Positions 16,950 to 25,213 of a DNA stretch of 49,925 nt are shown here, one piece after another. A program made the translations under genes and the position numbers. Position 1 is the stretch's first letter. Every line of letters begins with the position of its first letter. Source of the DNA: Salinisphaera sp. UBA1666 (GTDB lineage Bacteria; Pseudomonadota; Gammaproteobacteria; Nevskiales; Salinisphaeraceae); contig DCKU01000106.1 in the NCBI GenBank assembly GCA_002320455.1, forward strand, positions 1 to 49,925. The letters are read 5' to 3'. The notes below the pieces were generated by a model, which searched no databases, was not told where the DNA came from, and saw only the letters and a program-made list of their open reading frames with translations.

Positions 16950-18089
16950 TCAATGAGGCCCGGAAACGAGCAGGTAGCCGGCCAGCCACCCTTCCATGCC
17001 GCCCGGAGAGCGTGCGCGTATCCAACCGTTCTGTCGCTTGAGCACCGTAATTTCAGCGTCGCGTGACAGCTGACCGATAACCCGCGCCGAACGGTTAGGC
17101 TTGGCGCGCAGATTGGCTGACCCTACGCCGACATGCATCGTCTCGGTTTGGCTTGTTGAAACATTAGACGGTTTCGCTTTCGCGTCCTGTGTCTCGTTAG
17201 CCGAAGCTGACTCGGCGGGTTCGGGCACTGGCGCGGATGTGGTGTCGTTCGCGCTCGGCTCAGTTGTCTCGCCAGCGTCGCCGGCGGCGGTGCTAGCCTT
17301 TTCGGCGGCCGGCTTGGGCTGTGCGGTCGACTGGCTTGTGAGCGGGCGCTTGTCCGCGGCCGGCTCATCGTTGGCCAGCGGCGCCAGCGTATCGGCCAGT
17401 AGAAAGTTGGCGATCCAGCCGGTCTCGTAGGTCTTGGGAAACAGGACTTGGGTCCATTTCGGCTCGCGCGCGAGCACGACCACGACGGAATCGCTGTCGG
17501 CCTGACGCACCACGCGGGCCTCGCTGTCGGGCTGGTCACGTACGTTGACATCCTTGGCGTTGACGTGGCGCTCGGGCAGGTCATCAACGATATGCGGCAG
17601 GTTGTCGATTGCCGCCCCGTTACCGGCGGCCGCGGCACGCGCGGTCCAGAACGCGGCCTTGCCCGTGTTCTGCGGCACGCCATCGCCTTTCATGTAGAGC
17701 ACGCCTAGATTGTTCTGTGACGCCGCCTGGCCGTCGTCGGCACCGCGACGAAACCAATGGGCCGCTTTGGCAGCGTTCTTGTTCACGCCCTTACCGGCTT
17801 CGTACATGATGCCCAGGTTGTGTTCGGCCCGTCCGTAGCGCTGCTTGGCGGCTTTTTCGTACCAGGATCGCGCCTTGGCATAGTCTTGCTCGACCCCGAG
17901 GCCACGATCGTAGAGCACGCCCAGGTTGTACTGCGCGGCGGCATCTCCGGCCTCGGCTCTCGGCTGGGTGGTGGCCAGCACTTTCTTGGCCTGCTCAGGC
18001 GTCATCTGGCTGTCGAGATCGGCGGCTCCTGCCGTCGTGACCAGACCGATAGTAATAACCAGTGCCCAAACAATTGACCTCAGGGTCAT
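16950..18089 (-). CDS. Exported Sel1-repeat protein with two SH3-like domains
   Basis: A 379-residue exported protein. A signal peptide (1-22, cut after TTAGA) is followed by three to four Sel1 repeats (about 46-165) of the form AAQYNLGVLYDRGLGVEQDYAKA. A first SH3b-like domain (about 175-235) has the motif VNVRDQPDSEARVV, a Pro/Ala/Thr/Glu-rich linker spans about 240-320, and a second SH3b-like domain (about 322-379) contains ANLRAKPNRSARVIG and ends with GWLAGYLL. Sel1 arrays bind proteins; bacterial SH3b domains often bind peptidoglycan. Together they suggest a periplasmic scaffold at the cell wall. ATG 18089 with AAAAGGAG upstream is clearly better than the longer frame. Confidence 0.88.
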   Translation of the reverse strand: MTLRSIVWALVITIGLVTTAGAADLDSQMTPEQAKKVLATTQPRAEAGDAAAQYNLGVLYDRGLGVEQDYAKARSWYEKAAKQRYGRAEHNLGIMYEAGKGVNKNAAKAAHWFRRGADDGQAASQNNLGVLYMKGDGVPQNTGKAAFWTARAAAAGNGAAIDNLPHIVDDLPERHVNAKDVNVRDQPDSEARVVRQADSDSVVVVLAREPKWTQVLFPKTYETGWIANFLLADTLAPLANDEPAADKRPLTSQSTAQPKPAAEKASTAAGDAGETTEPSANDTTSAPVPEPAESASANETQDAKAKPSNVSTSQTETMHVGVGSANLRAKPNRSARVIGQLSRDAEITVLKRQNGWIRARSPGGMEGWLAGYLLVSGPH

Positions 18090-18331
18090 GACGCTCCTTT
18101 TCTTCGACGCCCGCACAAGAGACACAAACTAAACCGCTAGGCCGGTGAACGCGAGCCGGATCACGAAAGCTGTCTACGATGCCATGCTCTGAAGACAGTA
18201 ACGGAACACGCATGTTATCCTGTAACGATATTCAGCGTTTGCGGAACTCTCGGCTTGTTGTTCTCGTCTGCCGCCCACCGTATTGATCGACGTCACATCG
18301 TGGTTGCACAAGCGCGGCCGCAGCAAACCCT
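18090..18331. other. Intergenic region between divergent genes, no gene seen
   Basis: This 242-bp gap holds the upstream regions of the leftward Sel1/SH3 gene and the rightward ZIP-like gene. I see no convincing hairpin, no full -35/-10 pair and no small open frame with a ribosome site. Confidence 0.5.
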
Positions 18332-19138
18332 ATGAAACGCAGTGCGGCCGAAGCTCACACGAGCAAAAGCGCGTACATGCCTGGCACGGCGGCAACATTA
18401 TCCCTGGGCCTGGGCTGGCTGGTCTGGCTGGGCTTGGTCGTCACGGCAGAGATTCAAGGCATGGCAACGCTCAGCGGGTTGGCCATCTTCGGCGCCCTGG
18501 CGCTCATCGTGGGTGCGCTCGCCAGCCTGGGCGCGGTGTCCGAGCGCACGATCGTGCTCGCCGATGCAGCCGCGGGCGGCGCGATGCTAGCCGCCGCCCT
18601 GGTATTCGTGGTGCCACACGCGTTGATCGCGCACGCGCTGCCGGGCACCGCGGGACTCATCATCGGCATACTGGCAGGCTTGGCACTCCATCGTGTCGCC
18701 CGTGGAGCGATGGATCAGGTGGCGTTGACCGGGCTAACGCTGCACACCATCAGCGCTGGCGTAGCCATCGGCGCACTGTATACGTTCCTTCCGGCTCTTG
18801 GCTGGACCGCCGGCCTGGCGATCCTCGCGCACAAAGCGCCCGCCGGCTATTTGTTGGCTCGTCGTCTTCGTCAGGCGGATCGATCTCGTACATTGGTGGG
18901 ATGGCCGGCCATGGCGACTGGACTCGGCGCCCTGGGCATTGCCATCATGCATCCGACATTGCCGATTTCCAGCGGGTTGATGTTCGGCATCGCAGCCGGT
19001 CTGTTCGCGTTCGTAGCCCTTGGCTTTATTCGCGACAGCGCCGGCTTTGGGCAGAAAGACACGGGGTTCTGGGTCGCGGCCGTGGCCGGCGCCGCCGTCA
19101 TTGCGCTGGCGGGATGGTTTCTCGCTTCAGGTGGTTGA
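18332..19138 (+). CDS. ZIP-like polytopic membrane protein with altered metal motifs
   Basis: A 268-residue inner-membrane protein with about eight hydrophobic helices. Its layout resembles ZIP metal transporters: the fourth and fifth core helices carry LHTISAGVAIGAL and ILAHKAPAGYLLARRL, which align with the H-x-x-P-E-G metal-binding motifs of ZupT/ZIP. In both, the histidine is kept, but the glutamate is replaced by alanine (SAG and PAG). The protein may transport by another mechanism or have lost transport. Family assignment is by motif layout only. The ATG at 18332 has no clear ribosome site; a later ATG (MPGTAATL, residue 16) is possible. Confidence 0.6.
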   Translation: MKRSAAEAHTSKSAYMPGTAATLSLGLGWLVWLGLVVTAEIQGMATLSGLAIFGALALIVGALASLGAVSERTIVLADAAAGGAMLAAALVFVVPHALIAHALPGTAGLIIGILAGLALHRVARGAMDQVALTGLTLHTISAGVAIGALYTFLPALGWTAGLAILAHKAPAGYLLARRLRQADRSRTLVGWPAMATGLGALGIAIMHPTLPISSGLMFGIAAGLFAFVALGFIRDSAGFGQKDTGFWVAAVAGAAVIALAGWFLASGG

Positions 19139-19269
19139 CCAGAAACAAAAAATTTTTCACGCCACCAAACTTTTTGCGTTTAGCGCTGTCTAGCTACCCG
19201 TAGCGAAGCGTTACGTGAGCACCAACGTCGCGACACATTGGGGGTTCGACGTTGCCTCGAGGGTTTTGA

Positions 19270-20712
19270 ATGCGGATCAAACAACAACGATACGCCGGCG
19301 TTGCTGGTGTAGTGGGATTATCTTTGTGCATGGTCAGCGCGGCCGGGCATGCTGCGCCGGGCGAAGCCGGAACGGGGCTTTCCTCCGCCCGATCCAAGCC
19401 CACCGCTGGCCCGAATCACGAAATGCGGATCACCCCGCTTGCGGATAACCAGATGCAGGCTGCTGACGCGCTGGGCCTGACCACGACGCCGCAAATCACA
19501 CCGTGGGAACAAATCACCGTACGCGGAGGCGATACCCTGTCCGGCGTTTTCAAGCGTGCCGGTCTACCGGCCAGCGCTTGGGTGGCGCTGCTGCACCAAC
19601 CCTCTGCTCAGGTCCTCAAACGCTTGCATCCGGGCGATATTCTGCATTTCCGCAAAACCCCAACCGGCCAGCTCAGCGAACTGAGATTCAAAATCGACCG
19701 CCTGCGTACCTTGTCGGTCAACCGCGACCGCCGCGGCCTGGTGGCAATGATCGATCATCGCCCGACCCAGACCCGCGAAATTCTGGCGTCGGGCACGATC
19801 GACGGCTCGCTAGCAGAATCTCTGGCTCAGGAAGGCGTACCGTCACGGGTGACTGAGCAGCTTTCACAGATCTATCGCTATCGGCACGATCTGGACACCC
19901 TGCATCAGGGCGATCGTTTTGCCGTCATTTACAACGCGATTTACGCCAATAACGAAGAAATCGGCACCGGCGAAATCGTATCCGCGCGAATCACTACGAA
20001 CCATCAGATCCTGGAGTCGTTCCGCGCTAAAGACGCTCAAGGCCACATGGCTTACTACGACGGTACGGGTGCGGCGTTCGAGCCGAAGTTCAGCCGCAAG
20101 CCGGTGGCCTACACACGTATCAGCAGCCCGTTCAATATGCACCGGCTGCATCCGGTCACCCATCAAGTACGTCCACACGAAGGTGTCGACATGGCCGCGC
20201 CCATCGGCGCGCCGGTCCATGCTGCAGCCGACGGCACGGTTAAGTACGCCGGCTGGATGAGCGGTTACGGGCGACTGGTCGAGTTGAAAAACGCGGCCGG
20301 CTACAGCACGCGCTATGGCCATCTGCACCGTTTCCGTTCGCATCTATCGCCGGGTCAGCACGTCTCCCAGGGCGACATCATTGGTTATGTCGGTGAATCG
20401 GGACGCGCTACGGGGCCGCATCTGCACTTTGAAATCCGCCACGACGGCGTACCGCATAACCCATTGACTATGAAACTGCCAGGCGGTCATGACCTGCCCG
20501 AAGGTCGGTTGGCGCGCTTCAAACGCCATATCCGTCCGCTGATTGCACGTATGTCACCGGCGCCGACGACCTTGTTGGCCAAGACGGCCTCGACGCCGGA
20601 TAACAGCCGGACATGTCTGGGCCATGACGGGTTCCAGACCCTGCTCACACAAGAACAGTCACAGGCCGACAACGGTATTTTGTGTCTTGCAGACCGCGCG
20701 TCGAATGCCTGA
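19270..20712 (+). CDS. M23 peptidoglycan DD-endopeptidase with OapA-like N-domain
   Basis: A 480-residue exported murein hydrolase of the MepM/YebA type. A signal peptide or anchor (about 1-28) is followed by an opacity-associated/LysM-like domain (about 75-145, VRGGDTLSGVFKRAGLPASAW), an internal beta domain, and the M23 catalytic domain (about 280-400). Zinc ligands are H303 and D307 in HEGVD and the pair in HLHFE (H384, H386). The C-terminal ~85 residues are a basic, low-complexity extension. ATG 19270 follows GAGGG. It would cut peptide cross-links to admit new wall material. It stands alone, ending with two stem-loops. Confidence 0.93.
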   Translation: MRIKQQRYAGVAGVVGLSLCMVSAAGHAAPGEAGTGLSSARSKPTAGPNHEMRITPLADNQMQAADALGLTTTPQITPWEQITVRGGDTLSGVFKRAGLPASAWVALLHQPSAQVLKRLHPGDILHFRKTPTGQLSELRFKIDRLRTLSVNRDRRGLVAMIDHRPTQTREILASGTIDGSLAESLAQEGVPSRVTEQLSQIYRYRHDLDTLHQGDRFAVIYNAIYANNEEIGTGEIVSARITTNHQILESFRAKDAQGHMAYYDGTGAAFEPKFSRKPVAYTRISSPFNMHRLHPVTHQVRPHEGVDMAAPIGAPVHAAADGTVKYAGWMSGYGRLVELKNAAGYSTRYGHLHRFRSHLSPGQHVSQGDIIGYVGESGRATGPHLHFEIRHDGVPHNPLTMKLPGGHDLPEGRLARFKRHIRPLIARMSPAPTTLLAKTASTPDNSRTCLGHDGFQTLLTQEQSQADNGILCLADRASNA

Positions 20713-20727
20713 TAGACACTCATGGAC

Positions 20728-20769
20728 GCTCTGCACGACCCTCACGGGTCGCGCAGGGCCGTGCAGAGC
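20728..20769. repeat. Long inverted repeat after the M23 gene
   Basis: GCTCTGCACG (20728-20737) pairs perfectly with CGTGCAGAGC (20760-20769). After one mismatch, CCCT pairs with AGGG (20739-20742/20755-20758) around a 12-nt loop. No T-run follows. The right arm, continued as GTGCAGAGCTTCTT, matches on the opposite strand the sequence at the far right of the window (49887-49899). Confidence 0.7.
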
Positions 20770-20798
20770 TTCTTTACGCGGGCCCGTAAACCGCACAT

Positions 20799-20833
20799 AA
20801 AAAAGCCGCGCTGGTCAAAGCGCGGCTTTTTTT
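20799..20833. terminator. Bidirectional Rho-independent terminator
   Basis: AGCCGCGCT (20804-20812) pairs with AGCGCGGCT (20819-20827), loop GGTCAA, with an A-run before and T7 after. It ends both the M23 gene and the leftward glycine-zipper gene. Confidence 0.95.
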
Positions 20834-20850
20834 AGCTGGGAAGACGGAAT

Positions 20851-21159
20851 CTATCGGTGCCAGCGGCCCCAATGGTCGTGGCGACGATCGTGACGCCAAT
20901 CACGGCGGTAGCGGTCATCCCGGTAACGATAATCATCGCGTTCGTTGATTTTATCGGCGATCACAGCGCCACCGGCGCCGCCCAAGCCGCCACCGATGAC
21001 CGCGCCTGTCTGGCCGCCCATGGAGCCACCGACAGCGGCACCGATTGCGCCACCCAGGCCACCGCCCAGCGCGCTGTTAAGCGTGTCACCGGCCAGAGCC
21101 GAACCACTGGCACCGGCCAACGACACCGCTGCCACGAAGGGAATGAAAAGTCGACGCAT
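20851..21159 (-). CDS. Small exported glycine-zipper protein
   Basis: A 102-residue exported protein. A signal peptide (about 1-23, ending SALA) is followed by a glycine-zipper segment (LGGGLGGAIGAAVGGSMGGQ and on to about residue 66) and a strongly basic, His/Arg/Asp/Trp-rich tail (RYRRDWRHDRRHDHWGRWHR). Glycine-zipper proteins insert in the outer membrane or self-assemble; the tail could bind metal, nucleic acid or lipopolysaccharide. AGGAAC lies upstream of the ATG. Specific function unknown. Confidence 0.85.
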   Translation of the reverse strand: MRRLFIPFVAAVSLAGASGSALAGDTLNSALGGGLGGAIGAAVGGSMGGQTGAVIGGGLGGAGGAVIADKINERDDYRYRDDRYRRDWRHDRRHDHWGRWHR

Positions 21160-21314
21160 GACGTGTTCCTATTCTTGCGATCCTGGCCGTCATTTTATCG
21201 CTCTTCATTTAACCGTGACTGAACGGAGTTAACGAAGTATGTTTAGTTTTTGTTCAGCCGGCGGTCGAGCAACTCTGGCAACGTGCGCAACATACTCCTT
21301 ATACATAAGTTTTT

Positions 21315-21476
21315 ATGGATATCATCCGCATTATCCTATCGATCCTCTTGCCGCCCGTCGGCGTCTTCTTGCAGGTTGGACTGGGCTTGCAGTTCTGGAT
21401 CAATATCGTATTGACGATCTTGGGCTATATTCCGGGCATCATCCACGCGGTCTATATCATCGCCACACGTGACTGA
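21315..21476 (+). CDS. YqaE/Pmp3-family membrane protein
   Basis: A 53-residue protein with two transmembrane helices. The sequence begins MDIIRIILSILLPPVGVFLQ, continues with VGLGLQFWINIVLTILGYIPG, and ends IIHAVYIIATRD. The LPP-GVFLQ...GYIPGIIHA(V/I)Y pattern is the Pmp3/YqaE (UPF0057) family of 50-60 residue proteins linked to salt and membrane-potential stress in plants, yeast and bacteria. The ribosome site is weak; a TATACA at 21300-21305 sits unusually close to the ATG. Confidence 0.92.
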   Translation: MDIIRIILSILLPPVGVFLQVGLGLQFWINIVLTILGYIPGIIHAVYIIATRD

Positions 21477-21564
21477 CCGCTGACGGAGCTGAGGGCATTG
21501 GTTGCATTGACCAACGACAGTCCTCATGTCCGGGTTCTTCGTATTCGCATCGGCGAGCCGTGTC

Positions 21565-22593
21565 ATGTCTTTTGATATCTCTGTACTGGATCTGGTGCCC
21601 GTGCCCAGCGGCACTGCGCCCTCGCAGGCGCTGGCGGATACACTGGCCTTGGCCGAAACCGCTGAAAAGGCGGGGTATAAGCGTTATTGGATTAGCGAAC
21701 ACCACAGCATGCCGGCCATCGCCAGCGCCTCGCCTGAAGTACTGCTATCCCGCGTTGGTGCGTTAACGCAGCATATCCGTATTGGCTCGGGCGGCATTAT
21801 GTTGCCCAACCATGCGCCGATGCGCGTGGCTGAACATTTCAAAGCCCTAGAAGCGCTCTACCCGGGCCGCGTCGACTTGGGGCTAGGCCGGGCCCCCGGC
21901 TCCGACGCTCGAGCCAATCGAGCGATACACGCCCGCTCGGGCGAGCATTTCGTTGCCATGCTCGACGAAATGCTTGCGCTATCTGAAGACAGCTACCCGG
22001 TCGATCATCCTTATCATGGCGTGCGTGTCATGCCCGAGGATGTGGGGCTGCCGCCTATCTGGATTCTGGGCTCGTCGGGGGCCAGCGCCGGCTTCGCGGC
22101 CGATCGCGGTTTTGGTTACAGCTTCGCCAGCCATTTCAGTCCGATGGCCCCCGATGCGGCACTGAACGAGTATCGCCGACAGTTTCAGCCGTCGGCGCAA
22201 TTCCAGGCGCCGCACACTATCCTTGGCGTATCGGTCATCTGTGCCGATACCGAGGCACAGGCCCAGCATCTGGCACAGACCGTGGATCTGATGTGGCTGC
22301 GATTGCGCAAGGGCGAATTTGCTGCCCTGCCATCGCCTGAAGAGGCCGCGGCCTATCCGTATTCGGAGCTCGAGCGCGCTGCGGTGTCCGATAACCGAGC
22401 GCGGCACGTCATCGGCACGCCCGAACAGGTCGCTGATCGGCTGTCATCGCTTGCCGAGCATACGCAAGCCTCTGAGTTGATGATCGTGTCTAATATCCAT
22501 GACCAAGCAGCCCGGCTCCGCTCTTACGAGCGGGTTGCCGAGGCTTTGTCTACCGAACGATTGCGTTCGCCCATGGCAACGCGCGCCGGTTGA
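21565..22593 (+). CDS. LLM-class flavin-dependent oxidoreductase (luciferase-like)
   Basis: A 342-residue bacterial-luciferase-like monooxygenase or reductase using FMNH2 or F420-type cofactor; in this lineage FMN is expected. The TIM-barrel signatures are YWISEHHSMPAIASASPEVLL (about 40-60), IRIGSGGIMLPNHAPMRVAE (73-92) and LGLGRAPGSD (about 108-117), which match the group-1 YhbW-like branch. No partner flavin reductase is adjacent. The frame opens at 21526; ATG 21565 (MSFDISVLDL) starts the conserved strand. The MarR regulator gene follows 58 nt downstream in the same direction and may respond to the same compound. Confidence 0.92.
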   Translation: MSFDISVLDLVPVPSGTAPSQALADTLALAETAEKAGYKRYWISEHHSMPAIASASPEVLLSRVGALTQHIRIGSGGIMLPNHAPMRVAEHFKALEALYPGRVDLGLGRAPGSDARANRAIHARSGEHFVAMLDEMLALSEDSYPVDHPYHGVRVMPEDVGLPPIWILGSSGASAGFAADRGFGYSFASHFSPMAPDAALNEYRRQFQPSAQFQAPHTILGVSVICADTEAQAQHLAQTVDLMWLRLRKGEFAALPSPEEAAAYPYSELERAAVSDNRARHVIGTPEQVADRLSSLAEHTQASELMIVSNIHDQAARLRSYERVAEALSTERLRSPMATRAG

Positions 22594-22651
22594 TATGACA
22601 CACTCGTGACAAACGAGCCATTTTCTTAAATTCCGGCCGGACTGTTTCAAG

Positions 22652-23125
22652 ATGACCCAAACCGCTCGATCGGCCGCGTCGTCGGCTGTTCCAAAGCTCG
22701 ATGCACAGCTTTGCTTTGCGCTGTATACCGCATCCCACCGCATGACGCGGGCTTATCGGCCCATGCTCGATGCACTGGGGCTGACCTATGTTCAGTATCT
22801 GGTGATGCTCATTCTCTGGGAGGGCGCGCCGCAGTCGGTCGGAACGCTCGGTGAGGCGCTGTATCTGGACAGCGGCACGCTCACACCGCTTTTGAAGCGC
22901 ATGGAAAAGAACGGCCTCGTCTCGCGTCGTCGCGACGTAGACGACGAACGCCGAGTGATGATCGAGCTGACCGAGCATGGCGATCGCCTGCGAACCCGGG
23001 CCCGGGACGTCTCCGATGATGTGATGTGTCGTATCGACACCAGCCCACAGCAGGCTGAAACACTACGCCGTGAGATCATGGCGCTTGTCCAGCGTATCGA
23101 TGCCTACGACGCAGCCAACGGCTAG
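22652..23125 (+). CDS. MarR-family regulator, OhrR-like
   Basis: A 157-residue winged-helix regulator. It has a MarR core with the recognition helix around YLDSGTLTPLLKRMEKNGLVSRRR and the wing DVDDERRVMIELT. The N-terminal helix reads LDAQLCFALYTASHRMTRAYRPML; the cysteine (C21) matches the peroxide-sensing cysteine of OhrR proteins. OhrR normally represses ohr, and oxidation of this cysteine releases DNA. Here no ohr gene is adjacent: the upstream neighbour is a luciferase-like monooxygenase, and the nearest OsmC-family gene is 8 kb away. Regulation of organic-hydroperoxide response remains an inference. Confidence 0.88.
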   Translation: MTQTARSAASSAVPKLDAQLCFALYTASHRMTRAYRPMLDALGLTYVQYLVMLILWEGAPQSVGTLGEALYLDSGTLTPLLKRMEKNGLVSRRRDVDDERRVMIELTEHGDRLRTRARDVSDDVMCRIDTSPQQAETLRREIMALVQRIDAYDAANG

Positions 23126-23149
23126 ACGCCGTTTTTTGTTCGGCGGCCC

Positions 23150-24547
23150 CTAGTCCGGAATATGGTCGGCCCATTCGGCGGGTATATGTGCCAGCCGCGG
23201 ATAGTCGATTGAGGCGAGCGTGGCCGGGTCGGCCTGCCACGGCGTATGTCGCCATTTGGCCGGCACGGCTTCAAGCTCGGGCAGCCAGTGCAAAATATAT
23301 TCGCCGTCGGCGTCGTAACGACGCGCCTGGGCGAGTACGTTGAAGCCGTTGTCGCGCTTATCGGTGCCCACGCCGGCCACGGTCGCCCAATTGCACCAGT
23401 TGCTGGCGACGTCGTAATCCAATAATCGCTCTTCGAACCAGGCTGCGCCCCAGCGCCAATCCTGAGCCATATCGCGAGCGAAATAACTGGCGACATTCTG
23501 GCGACCGCGATTAGACATATAGCCGGTCTCGGTCAGCTCTTTCATATTGGCGTCGATGAACGGCACGCCCGTGCGCCCGGCCTGCCAAGCCTCGATCGAT
23601 GAGGCATCCACCGCCGTCGGCCGGTCGCCGCGCCCGATGATGCCGCCGCGTGAGAACAGGCGCGCGCCCACCCGGGCCAGCGTCCAATGAAAAAACTCAC
23701 GCCAGCGTAGTTCGAAGATCAGCCAGTAAGTGGACTTGTTGGCCGTAACCTGGGCCTCGTACGCGGCTACGCGCGCAGCGATTCGACGCGCCGACAGACA
23801 GCCGGCTGCCAGCCAGGGCGAGAACTTCGACGAGTAATCGTCACCCAGCAGACCGTTGCGTGTCTTCTTGTAGACCGCAAGCCGGTCGGTCTCGAACAGG
23901 TAATAAGTTAGACGCTCTTGCCCGGCGCGCTCGCCGCCGGTAAACCGCGGCGCATCCCGCCGCCAGGTGCTTACATCGACCTGCGTTAGCGCCAGGCCAG
24001 CCAGCTCGCCCGGCCCGGGCAAGACTTCCGGAGCAGCGATCGGCGCCCGGTTATCAATGGCGTCTTCGATTTTCTTACGAAACTTCGTGAACGTGGCCGG
24101 CACATCGGCCGGTGCAAACGGCAAATCCTCGAGCCGATAGAGGGTGTTGTCGGGCGAGCATACGAGTTCGCAGGCCTCGCCCAGCGCATCGTTGACGCGC
24201 TTGAGCTGGGCGGCCTCATCGGGGGCTCGTTCAATTTCAGTGTGTACCGAGTCTGCGCCGGTCTCTGCCGCGATCGCCGACAGCACGTCTTCTGGCTCAC
24301 CGTCCAGGATATGCAGCGTTTGGCCGAGCTCGCCCAGTTGTTCAGCGAGGTCGAGCAGCGCCTCGGCCACGAAGCCGGCACGATGTGGGCCCACGCGTTG
24401 ACAGTCGCCGTAGTCGCTCTTCGCGGTAAAGCGCTGGTCCACGCAGTAGACACAAATCAGCTGATCCGCGTATTGGCAGGCCGCCGCCAGGGCGGGATTG
24501 TCGTCAAGACGAAGATCGTTTTTGAACCAGAGTATTGTAGTCGTCAT
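23150..24547 (-). CDS. Cryptochrome DASH (photolyase family)
   Basis: A 465-residue flavoprotein of the Cry-DASH class, which repairs cyclobutane pyrimidine dimers in single-stranded or looped DNA under blue light and binds MTHF as antenna. The N-terminal alpha/beta domain starts TTTILWFKNDLRLDDNPAL. The FAD-binding helical domain has the DASH signatures GRQNVASYFARDMAQDWRWGA and LLDYDVASNWCNWATVAGVG, then FNVLAQARRYDADGEYI and the WLPEL end. Length is in the usual range. It is the last gene of a tightly packed leftward operon; its start overlaps the DUF2256 gene by 4 nt. Confidence 0.95.
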   Translation of the reverse strand: MTTTILWFKNDLRLDDNPALAAACQYADQLICVYCVDQRFTAKSDYGDCQRVGPHRAGFVAEALLDLAEQLGELGQTLHILDGEPEDVLSAIAAETGADSVHTEIERAPDEAAQLKRVNDALGEACELVCSPDNTLYRLEDLPFAPADVPATFTKFRKKIEDAIDNRAPIAAPEVLPGPGELAGLALTQVDVSTWRRDAPRFTGGERAGQERLTYYLFETDRLAVYKKTRNGLLGDDYSSKFSPWLAAGCLSARRIAARVAAYEAQVTANKSTYWLIFELRWREFFHWTLARVGARLFSRGGIIGRGDRPTAVDASSIEAWQAGRTGVPFIDANMKELTETGYMSNRGRQNVASYFARDMAQDWRWGAAWFEERLLDYDVASNWCNWATVAGVGTDKRDNGFNVLAQARRYDADGEYILHWLPELEAVPAKWRHTPWQADPATLASIDYPRLAHIPAEWADHIPD

Positions 24548-24699
24548 CCATCACGCTTTTTGTGGGCAGACCGACAGGCCTTACTGCAGTATTTGACCTG
24601 GTGCCAGTCCCTGGCCCATTTCTTGCGCCATTTGAAGGGCCGGCCACAGTGCTCGCAGATCTTTTCCGGCAGATCCGCTTTCTTCTGCATCTTGGCCAT
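24544..24699 (-). CDS. DUF2256 zinc-ribbon-like small protein
   Basis: A 51-residue basic protein with four cysteines in the order C-x2-C-x20-C-x3-C: CEHCGRPFKWRKKW near residue 15 and YCSKACR near 37. This is the DUF2256 family, short proteins commonly encoded next to photolyase or cryptochrome genes; the cysteines probably bind zinc. ATG 24699 begins MAKMQKKADLPEKIC; the alternative is the second Met, three codons later. It overlaps the Cry-DASH gene by 4 nt and is separated from the GNAT gene by one base, so translational coupling is likely. No function has been established. Confidence 0.9.
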   Translation of the reverse strand: MAKMQKKADLPEKICEHCGRPFKWRKKWARDWHQVKYCSKACRSAHKKRDG

Positions 24700-24700
24700 G

Positions 24701-25207
24701 TCAGCCGGGCGTATCGGCGTCGGGCGCGCCGGGCCGGCGCATGACGATTTCGCCGTGATGCATCTCGCCGGTGTCCTCAAAGCCCAGGCTGGCATACAGC
24801 GCCCGCGCGCCTTCGTTGTCGGGCAACAAGCTGATCGACAGGGCCGCCCCCGGATGGTCTTCGCCCAATGCGTCAATCAATGCCACGAGCCCAGCGCGCC
24901 CGTAGCCGTGCCCCTGCCAGCGATAGTCGATCATATAGCGCGGGATATTGTAGGCATCGCACCAACTTAGATACTCATACATCACAAAGCCGATAACGGT
25001 TGCACCGGCCACGATGGCGCGGGGCTGGCAGGTGGGCTCGACGTAGGCCTCAGCCAGCGAGTAGAGATTGCTGGCCAGATTGGCGCTTTGCGCATCCGCC
25101 ACCCGCAGCGCGATCACGTACTGCCAGTTGGACCGCGTGATCGGCGCGAGCGTCACCGGCAGGCGTGTCGGCCGCGTGTCGCCCACGGGCGCGTTCAGAT
25201 CACTCAT
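24701..25207 (-). CDS. GNAT N-acetyltransferase (polyamine-type candidate)
   Basis: A 168-residue GNAT acetyltransferase. The N-terminal part (VTLAPITRSNWQYVIALRVADAQ) and the motif A region YRWQGHGYGRAGLVALIDAL, where acetyl-CoA pyrophosphate binds around Q-x-x-G-x-G, are clear. A late helix DNEGARALYASLGFEDTGE closes the domain. The layout is like SpeG/BltD-type diamine acetyltransferases, but the substrate is not proven. It lies 6 nt after the HDAC-like gene and 1 nt before DUF2256. The pairing of an acetylase with a deacetylase in one operon suggests opposing action on the same small molecule or protein. Confidence 0.88.
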   Translation of the reverse strand: MSDLNAPVGDTRPTRLPVTLAPITRSNWQYVIALRVADAQSANLASNLYSLAEAYVEPTCQPRAIVAGATVIGFVMYEYLSWCDAYNIPRYMIDYRWQGHGYGRAGLVALIDALGEDHPGAALSISLLPDNEGARALYASLGFEDTGEMHHGEIVMRRPGAPDADTPG

Positions 25208-25213
25208 GCCGGT

